64,000 nt of DNA from Chryseobacterium sp. 3008163 (GTDB lineage Bacteria; Bacteroidota; Bacteroidia; Flavobacteriales; Weeksellaceae): assembly GCF_003669035.1 (NCBI RefSeq), contig NZ_CP033070.1:310001-374000 (forward strand), read 5' to 3'. The notes beneath the pieces are model-generated. The model was not told where the DNA came from. It saw only the letters and a list, made by a program, of their open reading frames with translations, and did not search any database. Shown piece after piece: positions 8,887 to 18,135 of this stretch; position 1 is the first letter of the stretch, and every line of letters starts with the position of its first letter. A program made the position numbers and the translations under genes.

Positions 8887-11133
8887 TTATCTTTTATCTT
8901 TTAAAGACCAGCCGGTTTTCAGTCCGATAATGAAAATTACTAACAGCATTTCTCCTATTGCCAATAAAATATCACCCGGAACACGTAGCCATCTCAATGT
9001 ATGCATCATATCGGTTTGCATAAATTCGGCGGAACGTGCATACCAATACCCTTCTTTAATTGAGGCTACAGATTGCATAATTCCTATCGGCAGCAAACTG
9101 ATGGTTACCATCACCAATAATCCGATATTAGTTAACCAAAAAGCCCAACCGATCAGTTTATCATTCCATTCTCTGTCCGGATACAATCCTCTCAACATAA
9201 ACATCATCAAACCAATTCCCAGGATTCCATACACTCCAAATAGTGCAGCATGGCCGTGAACTGCAGTGGTATTAAGCCCTTGAATATAGTACAATGCTAT
9301 CGGTGGATTAATGGCAAATCCGAAAATACCTGCTCCTAAGAAATTCCAGAAACACATTGCAATGAAACAGTAAATTGGCCACTTATACGCTTTGATCCAT
9401 TTGGTAGATTTACTAATTTGGTAATTTTGATACGCTTCAAATCCTATTAAAACCAACGGAACAATTTCGAGTGCACTAAATGTTGCTCCCAAAGCCAGAA
9501 CTGCTGTTGGTGTTGCACTGAAATATAAATGGTGGAACGTCCCCAAAATACCTCCGGCAAGGAAAATAATTGTAGAAAATAATACTGCGTGAGTTGCTGC
9601 TTTTAATCTTAGTAATCCTAATCTCGTAAATAAAAACGCAGCTACAACGGTTGCAAATACTTCAAAGAATCCTTCTACCCAAAGATGAACCACCCACCAT
9701 CTCCAATATTCTGCAATTGCCATGTGGGTTTGTCTTCCATACATCAATCCTGCACCATAAAATAATGCGATTGCCACTGCGGAAAGTGTAAAGAGTAATA
9801 ATAAATGTCTGTCGCCATCTTTCTTTTTCAATGCTGGTAAAAGAGCTCTTACCATTAAAATTAACCAAAGAATTAATCCCACTAACAATAAGATCTGCCA
9901 AATTCTTCCCAATTCTACATACTCATAACCAGAATGTCCCCAAAGGAAATTATCTACATAGCCCAACTTTTGCATCACGCCTAACCATTGTCCGGCTAAT
10001 GAGCCAAAAACTACGATCAATAGGGCTCCAAACAAAATATTGACACCCAAAACCTGATATTTTGGCTCGTATCCTGAAACTGCAGGAGCGATGTATAATC
10101 CTGTCGCTAACCAAGAAGTTGCAATCCAGAAAATAGCTAATTGCACATGCCAGCTTCTCGAAATTGACTGCGGTAAAAACTCATCGAGCGGAAAACCATA
10201 GAACCCACTTCCTTCAACTCCGTAATGCGCTGTGATGACACCTGCAAACATTTGCACTAAAATCAATAAAGCAACAACCCAAATGTATTTTAAAGTTGCA
10301 CGCATCGAGGCTGTAGGTTTCATACTTCTCAAAGGATCTTCCAATGGAAGCATTTCACTGATCTCTTCTTCTTTATTTTTAGCGTGATAGAAAACCAACA
10401 ACCCAACGCAACCTAATAACATTAATACACTGAATCCAGACCACAAATGCAGCGATGGTGGAGGAATATTTCCTATCAGTTCATCATGAGGCCAATTGTT
10501 GGTGTATGTAATTCCTGTGTCTCCGGGACGATCTGTGATACAAACCCAGGCTGCCCAAGAGAAAAAAGCATTCATTTTTGCCATCCTCTCCTCAGTTTTC
10601 ACTGTATTTTTAGGAATGGCATAATGGTCACGAAGCTGATTCATCTCCGCATCATTCATAAATATCTTAGCATAATATTCTGCTAATTCTGCCTGTACTT
10701 TAGCTCTTTCAGGAGAAATTACAATCGTCTGAGTTGCCTCATCTAAAGTGTTTTTTCGGATTTCTCTTTTCAGAAGTACCTTATATCTTGCCTGCTCATC
10801 ATCGGGAAGATCTTTATAAGTTTTCCCGTCTTTTTTTGCCAATTCATCTAATAAAAGCAGAGATTCGCGATGAAGGTAATCTGCGCTCCAATCGGGTGCA
10901 ATATAGGCTCCGTGCCCCCAAATACTCCCAACAGTCTGTCCACCGATCGACTGCCAAACATTTTGACCATCTTTTATATCTTGCCCTGTTGCCATAACTG
11001 TTCCATCAGCTGTAACAACTTTATCGGGAACCGGAGGGATTTTCCTGTAAATATCTACACCGTAGTAAATCAAAACGGCAAATGATCCGATAATAACGGC
11101 AGCAAGCCAGGTCCATAACTTTTTAGTTGTCAT
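8887..11133 (-). CDS. norZ: Quinol-dependent nitric oxide reductase NorZ (qNor)
   Basis: 748-residue fused NorB-type haem-copper-oxidase relative that reduces 2 NO to N2O using quinol. An N-terminal transmembrane helix is followed by a periplasmic domain (about residues 35-215) and then about 12-13 membrane helices. Haem and FeB ligand regions are visible: SRSWHVQLAIFW, WWVVHLWVEGFFEVFAT, GTFHHLYFSATP and VHGHAALFGVYG. The length and N-terminal extension identify the single-subunit quinol form rather than NorBC. It follows the ScdA/RIC gene by 12 bases and is probably co-transcribed with it. It removes the NO made by NirK. Confidence 0.95.
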   Translation of the reverse strand: MTTKKLWTWLAAVIIGSFAVLIYYGVDIYRKIPPVPDKVVTADGTVMATGQDIKDGQNVWQSIGGQTVGSIWGHGAYIAPDWSADYLHRESLLLLDELAKKDGKTYKDLPDDEQARYKVLLKREIRKNTLDEATQTIVISPERAKVQAELAEYYAKIFMNDAEMNQLRDHYAIPKNTVKTEERMAKMNAFFSWAAWVCITDRPGDTGITYTNNWPHDELIGNIPPPSLHLWSGFSVLMLLGCVGLLVFYHAKNKEEEISEMLPLEDPLRSMKPTASMRATLKYIWVVALLILVQMFAGVITAHYGVEGSGFYGFPLDEFLPQSISRSWHVQLAIFWIATSWLATGLYIAPAVSGYEPKYQVLGVNILFGALLIVVFGSLAGQWLGVMQKLGYVDNFLWGHSGYEYVELGRIWQILLLVGLILWLILMVRALLPALKKKDGDRHLLLLFTLSAVAIALFYGAGLMYGRQTHMAIAEYWRWWVVHLWVEGFFEVFATVVAAFLFTRLGLLRLKAATHAVLFSTIIFLAGGILGTFHHLYFSATPTAVLALGATFSALEIVPLVLIGFEAYQNYQISKSTKWIKAYKWPIYCFIAMCFWNFLGAGIFGFAINPPIALYYIQGLNTTAVHGHAALFGVYGILGIGLMMFMLRGLYPDREWNDKLIGWAFWLTNIGLLVMVTISLLPIGIMQSVASIKEGYWYARSAEFMQTDMMHTLRWLRVPGDILLAIGEMLLVIFIIGLKTGWSLKDKR

Positions 11134-11145
11134 AATCTTCTCAAT

Positions 11146-11870
11146 TTAGTGTTCTACTGAAAATTCTTTTTCTAATTGAATCGCTTTTGGAAAGAGAATA
11201 TTATTTTCTAAATGAATATGTTTATGAAGATCATTTTCAAAATCCTGAAGCATTGCAAATGTTACTTTATAGGTATTACAAGCATCTGCAGGAGGTGTAT
11301 ATTCATCTGTAAGTTCTGCAATTTTTCTTAATCGCTCTCCTTCAACAGTATGCTCGTGCTTCATCATATTTACAGGGTTTTCTACCGATCCAAATGGAGG
11401 TTGCGGAATTGCCATTCCTTCTATTTGCGCTCTAACCATATTTTTAATAAATGGGAAAAGCATTAACTCTTCTTTTTTCATGTGTGAAGCCAAATCCTGT
11501 GCAGATGCAAAAAACAGATCCCTGATCTCGAATAACTCAGGATGCAGGGCACCATGAACTTTACATAACTTATCCAAAAATTGTTGCAAAACAGGTGTTT
11601 TTTCTTCCACATAGCGGTGATGCGTTTTTTCTACGTAATCTGCTAAAAGATCTAATGGCCAACTGTTGAAATCAATAGAATTACCATCAGTCTTCGGAAG
11701 ATTTTCTATGTCTGAATAAATTTGATCACTATCTAAATTTCTCGGACCACACGCTTCTTCTATCGTTCTACCTCCTTTACAACAAAAATCGATGCCATAT
11801 TTTTGAATATCGCAGCAGTTCTAAAATCTTCTGCTACAATGTCTCCTATAAAGTCTGTCTGTGTATTCAT
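11146..11870 (-). CDS. scdA: Iron-sulfur cluster repair di-iron protein RIC/ScdA (frame interrupted once)
   Basis: Full-length product of about 242 residues. The N-terminal ScdA_N domain (TDFIGDIVAEDFRTAAIF..., with CCKGG and a later Cys) is in one frame up to the T-run at 11800-11804. One extra base there joins it to the second frame, which continues through YGIDFCCKGGRTIEEA into the hemerythrin domain (HKHIHLENNILFP). Without the extra base a stop follows VVKEVER. RIC proteins repair NO-damaged Fe-S centres with their di-iron site. Start ATG at 11870. It sits directly upstream of norZ, a usual NO-stress pairing. Confidence 0.85.
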
Positions 11871-11985
11871 AATTTAATACTTTTTTATCTTTTATTATTT
11901 TAAAATTTTTTGTTTTGCACTATTGCTTTGTTTCAATTACAGATTTTTAAAATAAAAACTGTAACTCAATTATTTCAAAAGCCAC

Positions 11986-12055
11986 TCTCTTTCATGGCAT
12001 TACGATAATTAAAAATTCAGCAAGTAAAAAACATGGATTCGTAATGCCAGAGAGA
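11986..12055 (-). other. Long stem-loop between cytochrome c and scdA genes
   Basis: GGCATTACGA (11996-12005) is perfectly inverted as TCGTAATGCC (12039-12048). A second pairing, CTCTCT with AGAGAG, flanks it with a five-base bulge. The loop is 33 bases. It lies in the 244-base gap after the cytochrome c gene. No U-run follows, so it may be a regulatory RNA structure or a factor-dependent end rather than an intrinsic terminator. Confidence 0.45.
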
Positions 12056-12114
12056 AAAGTGAGATCAAAACAGGTTCAGCTGTTTTAACTTCCAAATATT
12101 ATATAAATATTTAT

Positions 12115-12528
12115 CTATTTTTTTAAAGAAAGAATATATTTTACCATCTTCTGAGCATTTTCTTTACTCATTCCTGAGTGAGGTGTCATTGGGATATCTC
12201 CCCAGTTTCCTTTTCCGCCATCAATGATTTTCTGCGCAAGCATATCAATATCAGCTTCTGTATATTTTGCTGCAACATCCTGATATGATGGACCAACCAA
12301 TTTAGCGTCTACTTTATGACATGACAGACAATCCATTCCTTCTAACAACTCTTTTCCTTCGGCTTCGGGTGTTAATGTTTCAGATTTAGATGCCATTGCT
12401 GCAGAATCTATTGTCTTAGGCTCTTCAAGCATTACATTAGATTCTACCGCTGTTTCTGTTGGCTTTTTATCTGAGCATGAGATCATTGTGAGTGCTGATA
12501 AAACTGCACCTAATACTACCTTTTTCAT
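12115..12528 (-). CDS. Lipoprotein mono-haem cytochrome c
   Basis: 137 residues with a lipoprotein signal (LSALTMISCSDKK), a low-complexity linker to about residue 50, then a class I cytochrome c domain. The haem-binding motif CLSCH is near residue 67 and the axial Met lies in IPMTPHSGM near 113. It is likely membrane-tethered in the periplasm. As the last gene of nirK-nirV-sco-cyc, it is a good candidate for the direct electron donor to copper nitrite reductase. The donor role is inferred from position. Confidence 0.88.
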   Translation of the reverse strand: MKKVVLGAVLSALTMISCSDKKPTETAVESNVMLEEPKTIDSAAMASKSETLTPEAEGKELLEGMDCLSCHKVDAKLVGPSYQDVAAKYTEADIDMLAQKIIDGGKGNWGDIPMTPHSGMSKENAQKMVKYILSLKK

Positions 12529-12555
12529 TTTTCAATTTTTTTATAATTTATAACT

Positions 12556-13110
12556 CTAGTTGCTTTTTAATTTCTTTTGCAGTGCGTTGAATATTGTTAT
12601 CAAGGCCTTCTTTCTGGTAAGCCAGTGTACCTTTTTTGAATACACACTAATAATATTGGAGTGCGAAAATTCAATAGGAGAAATCTCTTTATACTTCACG
12701 GCCATAATATTGGCAATTTCCCTTGTATCGTTTTCGTTGCTGCGGATAAACATCCATTCTTTTTCATCAAGCTGATGGGTTTTTAGATAAGCCTTCATAA
12801 CTTCAGGAGTATCTGTTTTAGGGTCAATAGAAATCAATAAATATTCGATATTATCAGGATCTACTTTTCCAACTTCTTTTGCTATTTTTTTCATTTCCGC
12901 AGTCAGCCTCGGACAAGCAGTTTTACATGAGGTAAAAATCATTGTCGTTACAATTACTTTCCCTTTAAGATCTATAAAGGAAATTTTACTTCCATCCTGT
13001 TTTTCCCATACTGACCCCACGTTGTAAATCGAGTCGGGACTTATAATCTCTTCTTTTTTGCTGCACGACAAAATTGAAAATGCAAACAAAAGATATAGTA
13101 ACCGTTTCAT
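12556..13110 (-). CDS. SCO1/SenC-family copper chaperone lipoprotein
   Basis: 184 residues with a lipoprotein signal (FAFSILSCSKK) and a thioredoxin fold. The copper-binding CxxxC is in FTSCKTACPRLTAEM (about residues 60-74), and the third ligand His is probably in EFSHSNIISVY. SCO proteins deliver copper or reduce cysteines at copper sites, usually of cytochrome oxidase. Placed between nirV and the cytochrome c and downstream of nirK, it probably helps metallate copper nitrite reductase; this role is inferred. It starts three bases downstream of the nirV-like stop. Confidence 0.85.
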   Translation of the reverse strand: MKRLLYLLFAFSILSCSKKEEIISPDSIYNVGSVWEKQDGSKISFIDLKGKVIVTTMIFTSCKTACPRLTAEMKKIAKEVGKVDPDNIEYLLISIDPKTDTPEVMKAYLKTHQLDEKEWMFIRSNENDTREIANIMAVKYKEISPIEFSHSNIISVYSKKVHWLTRKKALITIFNALQKKLKSN

Positions 13111-13113
13111 TTT

Positions 13114-13943
13114 TTATTTATTTAAATTTTTTGCACATCTGAATCCTAAGTTATTAAGACAATAATCAGCTTTAAGGCTCCCTCTGAGTGCATATCTCAC
13201 GAATCCGGCATAATTTCTAAGATCACTAGAAGTGATGGCAGCACCTGCACAGAAAAGAGATTCGTTTGTCGTATTATCCTTGCGGGATTCTCCGCTCATC
13301 ATTACAGAATTAAAATCAAATGTCCATTCCCAAACCATTCCATACATATCATAAACACCATAATAATTAGGTAAATCTTGTTTGATAACTTGCTTATTTT
13401 TATCCTTTTTCTGATATGATTTTAAAATATAGTCCGTAAACTCAGGTTTCTTAGAAGCATTTTTTGAATTACGATCTGCCAATGCTGTAAATTCCCATTC
13501 GTCAATTGTAGGTAATCTTTTACCAACACTTCTTGCATACTCTTTAGCTGCGTACCAGGAAACATTTGTAACTGGTGCATCCGGACTTAGATTTTCGGGT
13601 ATTTCGTAATCACTTTTCCAATGTTGAAGATATGAGCTGTCTGCATAAAGACGTTTTACTTTACTTTTGGTCCATTGAGGATTTGCTTTAAGAAATCTGA
13701 GATAGTCTGCATTGGTAACCGGGCTGTCGTCCAGATAAAAGGTTTCTACTTTTACAGTTCTTCCTGAATCTTTACCTATAAAAGCTTCATAGACACCTCC
13801 GTCAATTCTTACCATTTTTTTGAGTTGGAGACATATTTTAAATGGCTATGAACATCCGGAGATTTTTCATGCATATTAGAATGTCTGGAACAAGAAAACA
13901 GGGTTACGGCAATTGCAAAAAACATACTCACCACAATTCTCAT
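13114..13943 (-). CDS. nirV: NirV-like SUMF1/FGE-domain lipoprotein (frame interrupted once)
   Basis: A lipoprotein signal (ATG 13943, ...AVTLFSCSRH) and a C-type-lectin-like SUMF1 domain are in two frames. They meet at a run of seven T (13815-13821); an eighth would fuse them into one protein of about 276 residues. The domain shows VKVETFYLDDSPVTNADYLRFL, GKRLPTIDEWEFTA, YDMYGMVWEWTFDF and a C-terminal LGFRCAKN, all typical of formylglycine-generating-enzyme relatives. Proteins of this family next to nirK are called NirV; their biochemical role is unsettled. A standalone start at 13815 would lack any export signal, which favours the fused reading. Confidence 0.8.
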
Positions 13944-13984
13944 TATTTCTATATTTTAGATCCTCAATGTAACCTTAAGTAATT

Positions 13985-15019
13985 TTAGTTTTTTTTGTAA
14001 ACCGCAGGATTTTCAGCTCCGGTGATTTTAATTTTACCTAAAGCACCTTTATTAAAGGCTCTGAAAATCGCATGATCCACAATCACATACTCGCCGGGAA
14101 CTGTCGCTTTAAACTCTACGATTGAAGCTCCGCCCGGAGGAATTACCGTTGTTTGTACATTCTCATTAATTTTACTTCCACCTTCTATGTATACTTTATC
14201 GAAAATTTCACCAATAACATGGAATGATGATGTCATATTTGGTCCACCATTTCCAACATAGAATCTTACGGTTTCACTTACCTTGGCCTGAAGCTCATTT
14301 GCACCTAACAGGGCACCTGTATTACCATTGAATACAATATAATCAGGATGTTCGGCAATAGCTTTATCCATATCAAATTCCTGAAGACCTTTGTCTCCAA
14401 ATTTACCTTTGGTGTAGAAATCACCCTGCATAATGTAGAATTCTTTGTCCACTTTTGGCAGTCCACCTTCCGGTTCAATTAAAATCAAACCATACATTCC
14501 GTTGGCAATATGCATTCCTACAGGTGCAGTTGCACAATGGTAAACGTATAACCCCGGATTGGTTGCTTTAAAAGTAAACACGGATTCTTTTCCTGGCGCA
14601 ACAAAAGTTGCTTCTGCTCCACCTCCGGGGCCGTTTACCGCATGTAAATCTATATTGTGAGGAAAGGTTGAATTTTCGTTATTTTTAAGATGAAGTTCAA
14701 TGTCATCTCCCACTCTTGCTCTGATGAAACTTCCGGGAACTGTTCCGTTGAACGTCCAAAAATTATATTGCGTTCCATCTGCAAGTTCGCCCACTTTTTC
14801 AATGGTTTCAAGTCTGACGATAACTTTTTTTGCAGCACGGTTACCAATGGGTAAGGGAACATTAGGTGCTACTGCAAACTTGTGTTCTTCGGTAGTTCCG
14901 TCAGTTTTGATCTGTTCTGCATCTTGCTTGTTTTCAGATGAAGCAGATTCGTTTTGTTTGCAGGAATTCAAACTAATGAATGCAGACAAAACAGCTGTTA
15001 CTAAGAGTGATTTTCTCAT
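13985..15019 (-). CDS. nirK: Copper-containing nitrite reductase NirK
   Basis: About 344 residues from ATG 15019, chosen over 15046 because it gives a clean lipoprotein signal ([12 protein letters not shown]). Two cupredoxin domains follow. Type 1 and type 2 copper ligand regions are visible: [38 protein letters not shown] and, in domain 2, [11 protein letters not shown] and [19 protein letters not shown]. It reduces nitrite to NO in the periplasm. It heads nirK-nirV-sco-cyc; a palindrome of the shared operator type lies 52 bases upstream. Confidence 0.95.
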   Translation of the reverse strand: MRKSLLVTAVLSAFISLNSCKQNESASSENKQDAEQIKTDGTTEEHKFAVAPNVPLPIGNRAAKKVIVRLETIEKVGELADGTQYNFWTFNGTVPGSFIRARVGDDIELHLKNNENSTFPHNIDLHAVNGPGGGAEATFVAPGKESVFTFKATNPGLYVYHCATAPVGMHIANGMYGLILIEPEGGLPKVDKEFYIMQGDFYTKGKFGDKGLQEFDMDKAIAEHPDYIVFNGNTGALLGANELQAKVSETVRFYVGNGGPNMTSSFHVIGEIFDKVYIEGGSKINENVQTTVIPPGGASIVEFKATVPGEYVIVDHAIFRAFNKGALGKIKITGAENPAVYKKN

Positions 15020-15070
15020 TTTGTATAGATTTACAAAGATTCTCATGTTTTAAAATAATTAAATTTAAAT

Positions 15071-15102
15071 AATATATAAATACCTTAAAGTATTTTATTA
15101 TT
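15071..15102. promoter_or_regulatory. Operator-type palindrome upstream of nirK
   Basis: The core AAATAC (15078-15083) and GTATTT (15090-15095) flank CTTAAA. Extended arms 15071-15083 and 15090-15102 match at 10 of 13 positions. Same layout (six-base spacer, A/T-rich outer arms) as the sites before rrf2 and the hemerythrin-PAS gene. A weak -7-like TATTTTAA (minus strand, 15049-15056) lies 34 bases downstream of its centre. Confidence 0.55.
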
Positions 15103-15151
15103 TGATAGTTTTTATATTCAAAATTATTATCTTTTTAATTATTTAAGTGGT

Positions 15152-15583
15152 TTATTTTTTTAGAAAAGTCAATTTCAAATCTAGATTTTTAACAAACATT
15201 TCGATTTTAGAATTTTCCAGCATATCTTTTATTTTCTGGCGAATATGCTTAAAATCATTATGAATAGGACAAGGATGATCTTCCGAACATTCTTTAAGAC
15301 CGAGACCACAACCCGAAAAGAGTTTATCTCCATCTATTTCTCTCACGATATCAGCTACAGACTGTTCAAGATCTTTTCCTTCCATGTAAAAACCTCCGTT
15401 GGGTCCTTTTGCTGATTGTACAAAGCCCTTTCTGCTGAGATCCTGTAATATTTTAGCAATAAAATATTCCGGAGAATCTATCCCTGATGAAATATCTTTA
15501 ATCCCCACCCTACTTCCGTCCTTAGACTTCTGTGCGATAAATATCAAAGCTCGAATGGCGTATTCACAGGTTTTAGAAAACAT
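15152..15583 (-). CDS. nsrR: Rrf2-family transcriptional regulator, NsrR-like
   Basis: 143 residues. An N-terminal winged helix (SKTCEYAIRALIFIAQK; recognition region SPEYFIAKILQDLSRKGFV; wing SAKGPNGGF) is followed by three Cys in CGLGLKECSEDHPC (about residues 92-105), the [Fe-S] ligand pattern of Rrf2 sensors. NsrR-type members sense NO through this cluster. It lies between nirK and the hemerythrin-PAS gene, all on one strand. Its own promoter has one of the shared palindromes, suggesting autoregulation or control by a common regulator. The NsrR name rests on context; IscR-like alternatives are not excluded. Confidence 0.82.
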   Translation of the reverse strand: MFSKTCEYAIRALIFIAQKSKDGSRVGIKDISSGIDSPEYFIAKILQDLSRKGFVQSAKGPNGGFYMEGKDLEQSVADIVREIDGDKLFSGCGLGLKECSEDHPCPIHNDFKHIRQKIKDMLENSKIEMFVKNLDLKLTFLKK

Positions 15584-15600
15584 TTGCTATTTTTATAATA

Positions 15601-15649
15601 CAAAGATAAAAATCTATTTTGAAATAAAAGACAATTTAGTATTTTATTT
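15601..15649 (-). promoter_or_regulatory. rrf2 promoter: -7 element plus palindromic operator
   Basis: A perfect Bacteroidota -7 element, TATCTTTG (minus strand, 15601-15608), lies 18 bases upstream of the ATG. A palindrome AAATAAAAGAC (15622-15632) with GTATTTTATTT (15639-15649) is separated by six bases, the arms matching at 10 of 11 positions. The palindrome centre is 31 bases upstream of the -7 centre, identical to two other promoters in the window. Confidence 0.7.
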
Positions 15650-15652
15650 TAA

Positions 15653-15666
15653 ATGATAATTATCAT
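15653..15666. promoter_or_regulatory. Fur-box-like palindrome
   Basis: ATGATAATTATCAT is a perfect 14-base palindrome resembling the core of a Fur box. It overlaps the stop of the hemerythrin-PAS gene and lies 70-83 bases upstream of the rrf2 start. A/T palindromes are common in this DNA, so a regulatory role is only possible. Confidence 0.3.
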
Positions 15667-16619
15667 TCCCATTCCAAAAGTCTTCGCTCCCCTTCAATTT
15701 TTTTTGTCTCAGAAATATCCTGCGACATCTCAATTACGCCACGATAATTTTTTTCCGAATCACGGACTGCAAAATATCTAACATAAATCAGTTTATCTCG
15801 GTAATTAAACCAAAACGAAGCTTCATTTTGTTCACCTTTTCTGAAAGCTTCTAAAATTTTCAGTACCGTATCAACACTTTTCGGAGGATGGCAAAAACGA
15901 ACTTCCCTTCCTATAATACCAGCACTTCTGGGAAAAACACGCTCTTCTCCACGGTTATAGAAAATTACACGATCGTTTTCATCTACATACGTTAGATCTA
16001 ATGGCAAAGTTCTGAACAACAGATTTACCTGCTCTACCGTCATATATCCTTCATCAAAATGTGATGCATTTTCATCAAAAACAACCTCTGTTCTCAAAGT
16101 GGTATCTTCGGAGGGATGAACATATTGTACTTCATCAGGATATTTTGCAGGTGATTCATTCAGCATCCAGCCTATTTCGTTTTCACCTTCACGCATTTTT
16201 ATCCATTCCTCATCTGAGAGAATATCCATCGCATTGGGGAACAGTACTCTTTTTTCAACTTCCATCAGGTTTTTCAGATTCTGACCCGCATATTCTATAT
16301 TTTGTTTAGCAGAATCTAAATCTTTATCGTCAATATTTTTTCTGATTATTCTGAAAATATCCCGAATCGTATCATGAAAAGACCACATATTTCTTGAAGG
16401 CCCTGTCCAGCCCTTTTGTTCTAAAAAGGGAAACAACTGATTTTCTTTTCGCTCAAACCTTCTTTCTACAGTTGCTAAATGATTGAAAAGGTTATAAAAT
16501 TTCTGAAACTCTTCGTTCGGATTTGTATTAATTAACTCTTCCAACAGAGTGATGATTAACTCCTCTTCAACCAAATAGGTATGAACGGGATGACCTGCTT
16601 TAAATTGTTCTTTGACCAT
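15663..16619 (-). CDS. Hemerythrin-PAS protein (DUF438-like)
   Basis: 318 residues. The N-terminal half is a helical hemerythrin-type domain (GHPVHTYLVEEE, FNHLATVERRFERKENQLFPFLE, SFHDTIRDIFR, EVEKRVLFPNAMD). The C-terminal half (about residues 195-312) is a PAS domain (LPLDLTYVDENDRVIFYN, GREVRFCHPP, YVRYFAVRDSEKNYRGVIEMSQDI). Such proteins are probably di-iron or haem sensors without an output domain; the partner is unknown. It has its own promoter with the shared palindrome and lies next to the Rrf2 gene. NO or O2 sensing is inferred. Confidence 0.82.
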   Translation of the reverse strand: MVKEQFKAGHPVHTYLVEEELIITLLEELINTNPNEEFQKFYNLFNHLATVERRFERKENQLFPFLEQKGWTGPSRNMWSFHDTIRDIFRIIRKNIDDKDLDSAKQNIEYAGQNLKNLMEVEKRVLFPNAMDILSDEEWIKMREGENEIGWMLNESPAKYPDEVQYVHPSEDTTLRTEVVFDENASHFDEGYMTVEQVNLLFRTLPLDLTYVDENDRVIFYNRGEERVFPRSAGIIGREVRFCHPPKSVDTVLKILEAFRKGEQNEASFWFNYRDKLIYVRYFAVRDSEKNYRGVIEMSQDISETKKIEGERRLLEWE

Positions 16620-16710
16620 TTTTAAATTTTAAATAAAATATTAATATCTTTTTATCTTTTAATTTTAAAGAAAAACCTTTGACTTTCCTTTTTTACTATT
16701 TAGATAATGA

Positions 16711-16759
16711 CAAATTTAAGGTTTGAATTCCAAATAAAAGACTTTTTAGTATTTTATTA
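16711..16759 (-). promoter_or_regulatory. Promoter of hemerythrin-PAS gene: -7 element plus palindrome
   Basis: A perfect -7 element, TAAATTTG (minus strand, 16711-16718), and a palindrome AAATAAAAGAC (16732-16742) / GTATTTTATTA (16749-16759) with a six-base spacer. The centre-to-centre distance is 31 bases, as at rrf2 and at the nitrate module. The leader to the ATG at 16619 is about 85 bases. Confidence 0.7.
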
Positions 16760-16781
16760 TTCTGATAAATATCAGTTTACT

Positions 16782-17687
16782 TTAATGTTTTCCTCCGTTC
16801 AAAATTTTATAGATATGTAAAATTCCAGGGAAGATGGCATCCATAGATTCTTCCGCACCTTTTGTAGAGCCGGGAAGTGCAATAATCAACGTATCGCCAA
16901 TCATTCCGGCAAGACTTCTGGAAAGCATAGAATAAGGAGTTCGCAATTGCCCGTAGCTTCTGATTGCTTCGGCAATTCCGGGAATTTCTCTGTCTAAAAG
17001 CGGACGAACTGCTTCTGGTGTAACGTCTCTTTTTGAAAGTCCGGTTCCGCCTGTAATCATTATTAGGTCAATCCCATTTTCAATATCAGACTTTATTTTA
17101 TTTTGAATTTCTAAAACTTCATCAGGAATAATTACATAATCATTTGTCTTTACATTATTCTTTTCTAAAGATGAAATAATTGCTTTCCCTGCTTTATCTT
17201 CTTTTTTTCCTGCAAAAATACTGTCGGAACAAACAATTACAGAAGCATCGATACCTTCTCCCGAATCTTTGATATCAGATTTTCCGCCCTTTTTCTCAAT
17301 GAGTCTGATATTTCTGATTTCAATGTTTTTATCGATTGGCTTCAGCATATCGTACATTGTAAGCGCTACAACGGATGCCGAGTGCATTGCCTCTACTTCC
17401 ACACCCGTTTTATAAATCGTGTGAATCTCTGAAGTAATATAAATATCAAGATCTCTAATTTCAAACTGTATGGAAGTATATTCTATCGGAAGCGGATGAC
17501 AATCAGGAATCATGTCACTTGTTTTTTTTGCTGCAAATAATCCTGCTGTTTTTGACATTTCAAAAACATTGCCTTTAGGAACTTTGTTGTTAACTATTGC
17601 ATCAATTGTATCTTGTGAACTAACGCTCAGTACAGCTTCGGCTAAAGCTTTTCTGAGAGTACTATTTTTGTGAGTAATATTAACCAT
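16782..17687 (-). CDS. moaCB: Bifunctional molybdopterin synthesis protein MoaC-MoaB
   Basis: 301 residues fusing two Mo-cofactor enzymes. Residues 1-145 are MoaC (cyclic pyranopterin monophosphate synthase), with SDMIPDCHPLPI, GVEVEAMHSASVVALTMYD and KGGKSD. Residues about 150-300 are a MoaB/MogA-type adenylyltransferase, with VIVCSDSIFAGKKEDKAG, MITGGTGLSKRDVTPEA and ALPGSTKGAEESMDA. The fusion couples the second pathway step to molybdopterin adenylylation. It is the last gene of the cofactor run; a promoter for the next gene follows. Confidence 0.93.
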   Translation of the reverse strand: MVNITHKNSTLRKALAEAVLSVSSQDTIDAIVNNKVPKGNVFEMSKTAGLFAAKKTSDMIPDCHPLPIEYTSIQFEIRDLDIYITSEIHTIYKTGVEVEAMHSASVVALTMYDMLKPIDKNIEIRNIRLIEKKGGKSDIKDSGEGIDASVIVCSDSIFAGKKEDKAGKAIISSLEKNNVKTNDYVIIPDEVLEIQNKIKSDIENGIDLIMITGGTGLSKRDVTPEAVRPLLDREIPGIAEAIRSYGQLRTPYSMLSRSLAGMIGDTLIIALPGSTKGAEESMDAIFPGILHIYKILNGGKH

Positions 17688-17698
17688 TTTATTTTTAA

Positions 17699-18135
17699 TT
17701 ATTTATTTTCTTTCCAAGTGTGAGTATTATCTTCCCATATTTCTTTCCCCCATAAAGGAACTTCTTTCTTGATCCTATCAACCATTTCATCGCAGGCACG
17801 AATGGCTTCCTTGCGATGTGGGGCTGAAGTGAAGACGAAAAGACATATTTCGCCAACTTTGATTTTGCCCAGAGAATGGTAAATATGTGCGCAAGTCAAT
17901 TCATATTTTGTAATGATATCTTCGCGAATTTCTCCAGCTTTTTCTAAGGCCATTTCATGATATGTGGTGAAATCAATTGCTTCTACTTTTTTATCGTCAA
18001 TTAAATCTTCACGGATCTGACCGAGAAAAATACTATGTCCTCCAATAGCAGTTTTTACTGTATGCTTAGTGATGCTTTCCGCAACAAAAGCAGGATTTAT
18101 AGGGCCTTCGATAAAAATATTTTTAATTTTTTCAT
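17699..18135 (-). CDS. moaE: Molybdopterin synthase catalytic subunit MoaE (frame interrupted near start)
   Basis: The ATG at 18135 overlaps the moeB-like stop as ATGA. Its frame stops after 12 codons, but one added base in the six-T run at 18127-18132 gives MKKIKNIFIEGPINPAF, which runs on through AIGGHSIFLGQIREDL and TTYHEMALEKAGEI to the end, about 146 residues, the normal MoaE length. Conserved MoaE features follow: AHIYHSLGKIKVGEI, TSAPHRKEAIRACDEMVD and VPLWGKEIW with the active-site Lys. It inserts sulfur into the pyranopterin with MoaD. Starting only at 17953 would lose a third of the enzyme. Confidence 0.85.

Noticed and set aside
11871..11896. Palindrome resembling the shared operator just before scdA
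   Set aside because: Arms match poorly and it would overlap the ribosome-binding region; A/T-rich background can produce this by chance.
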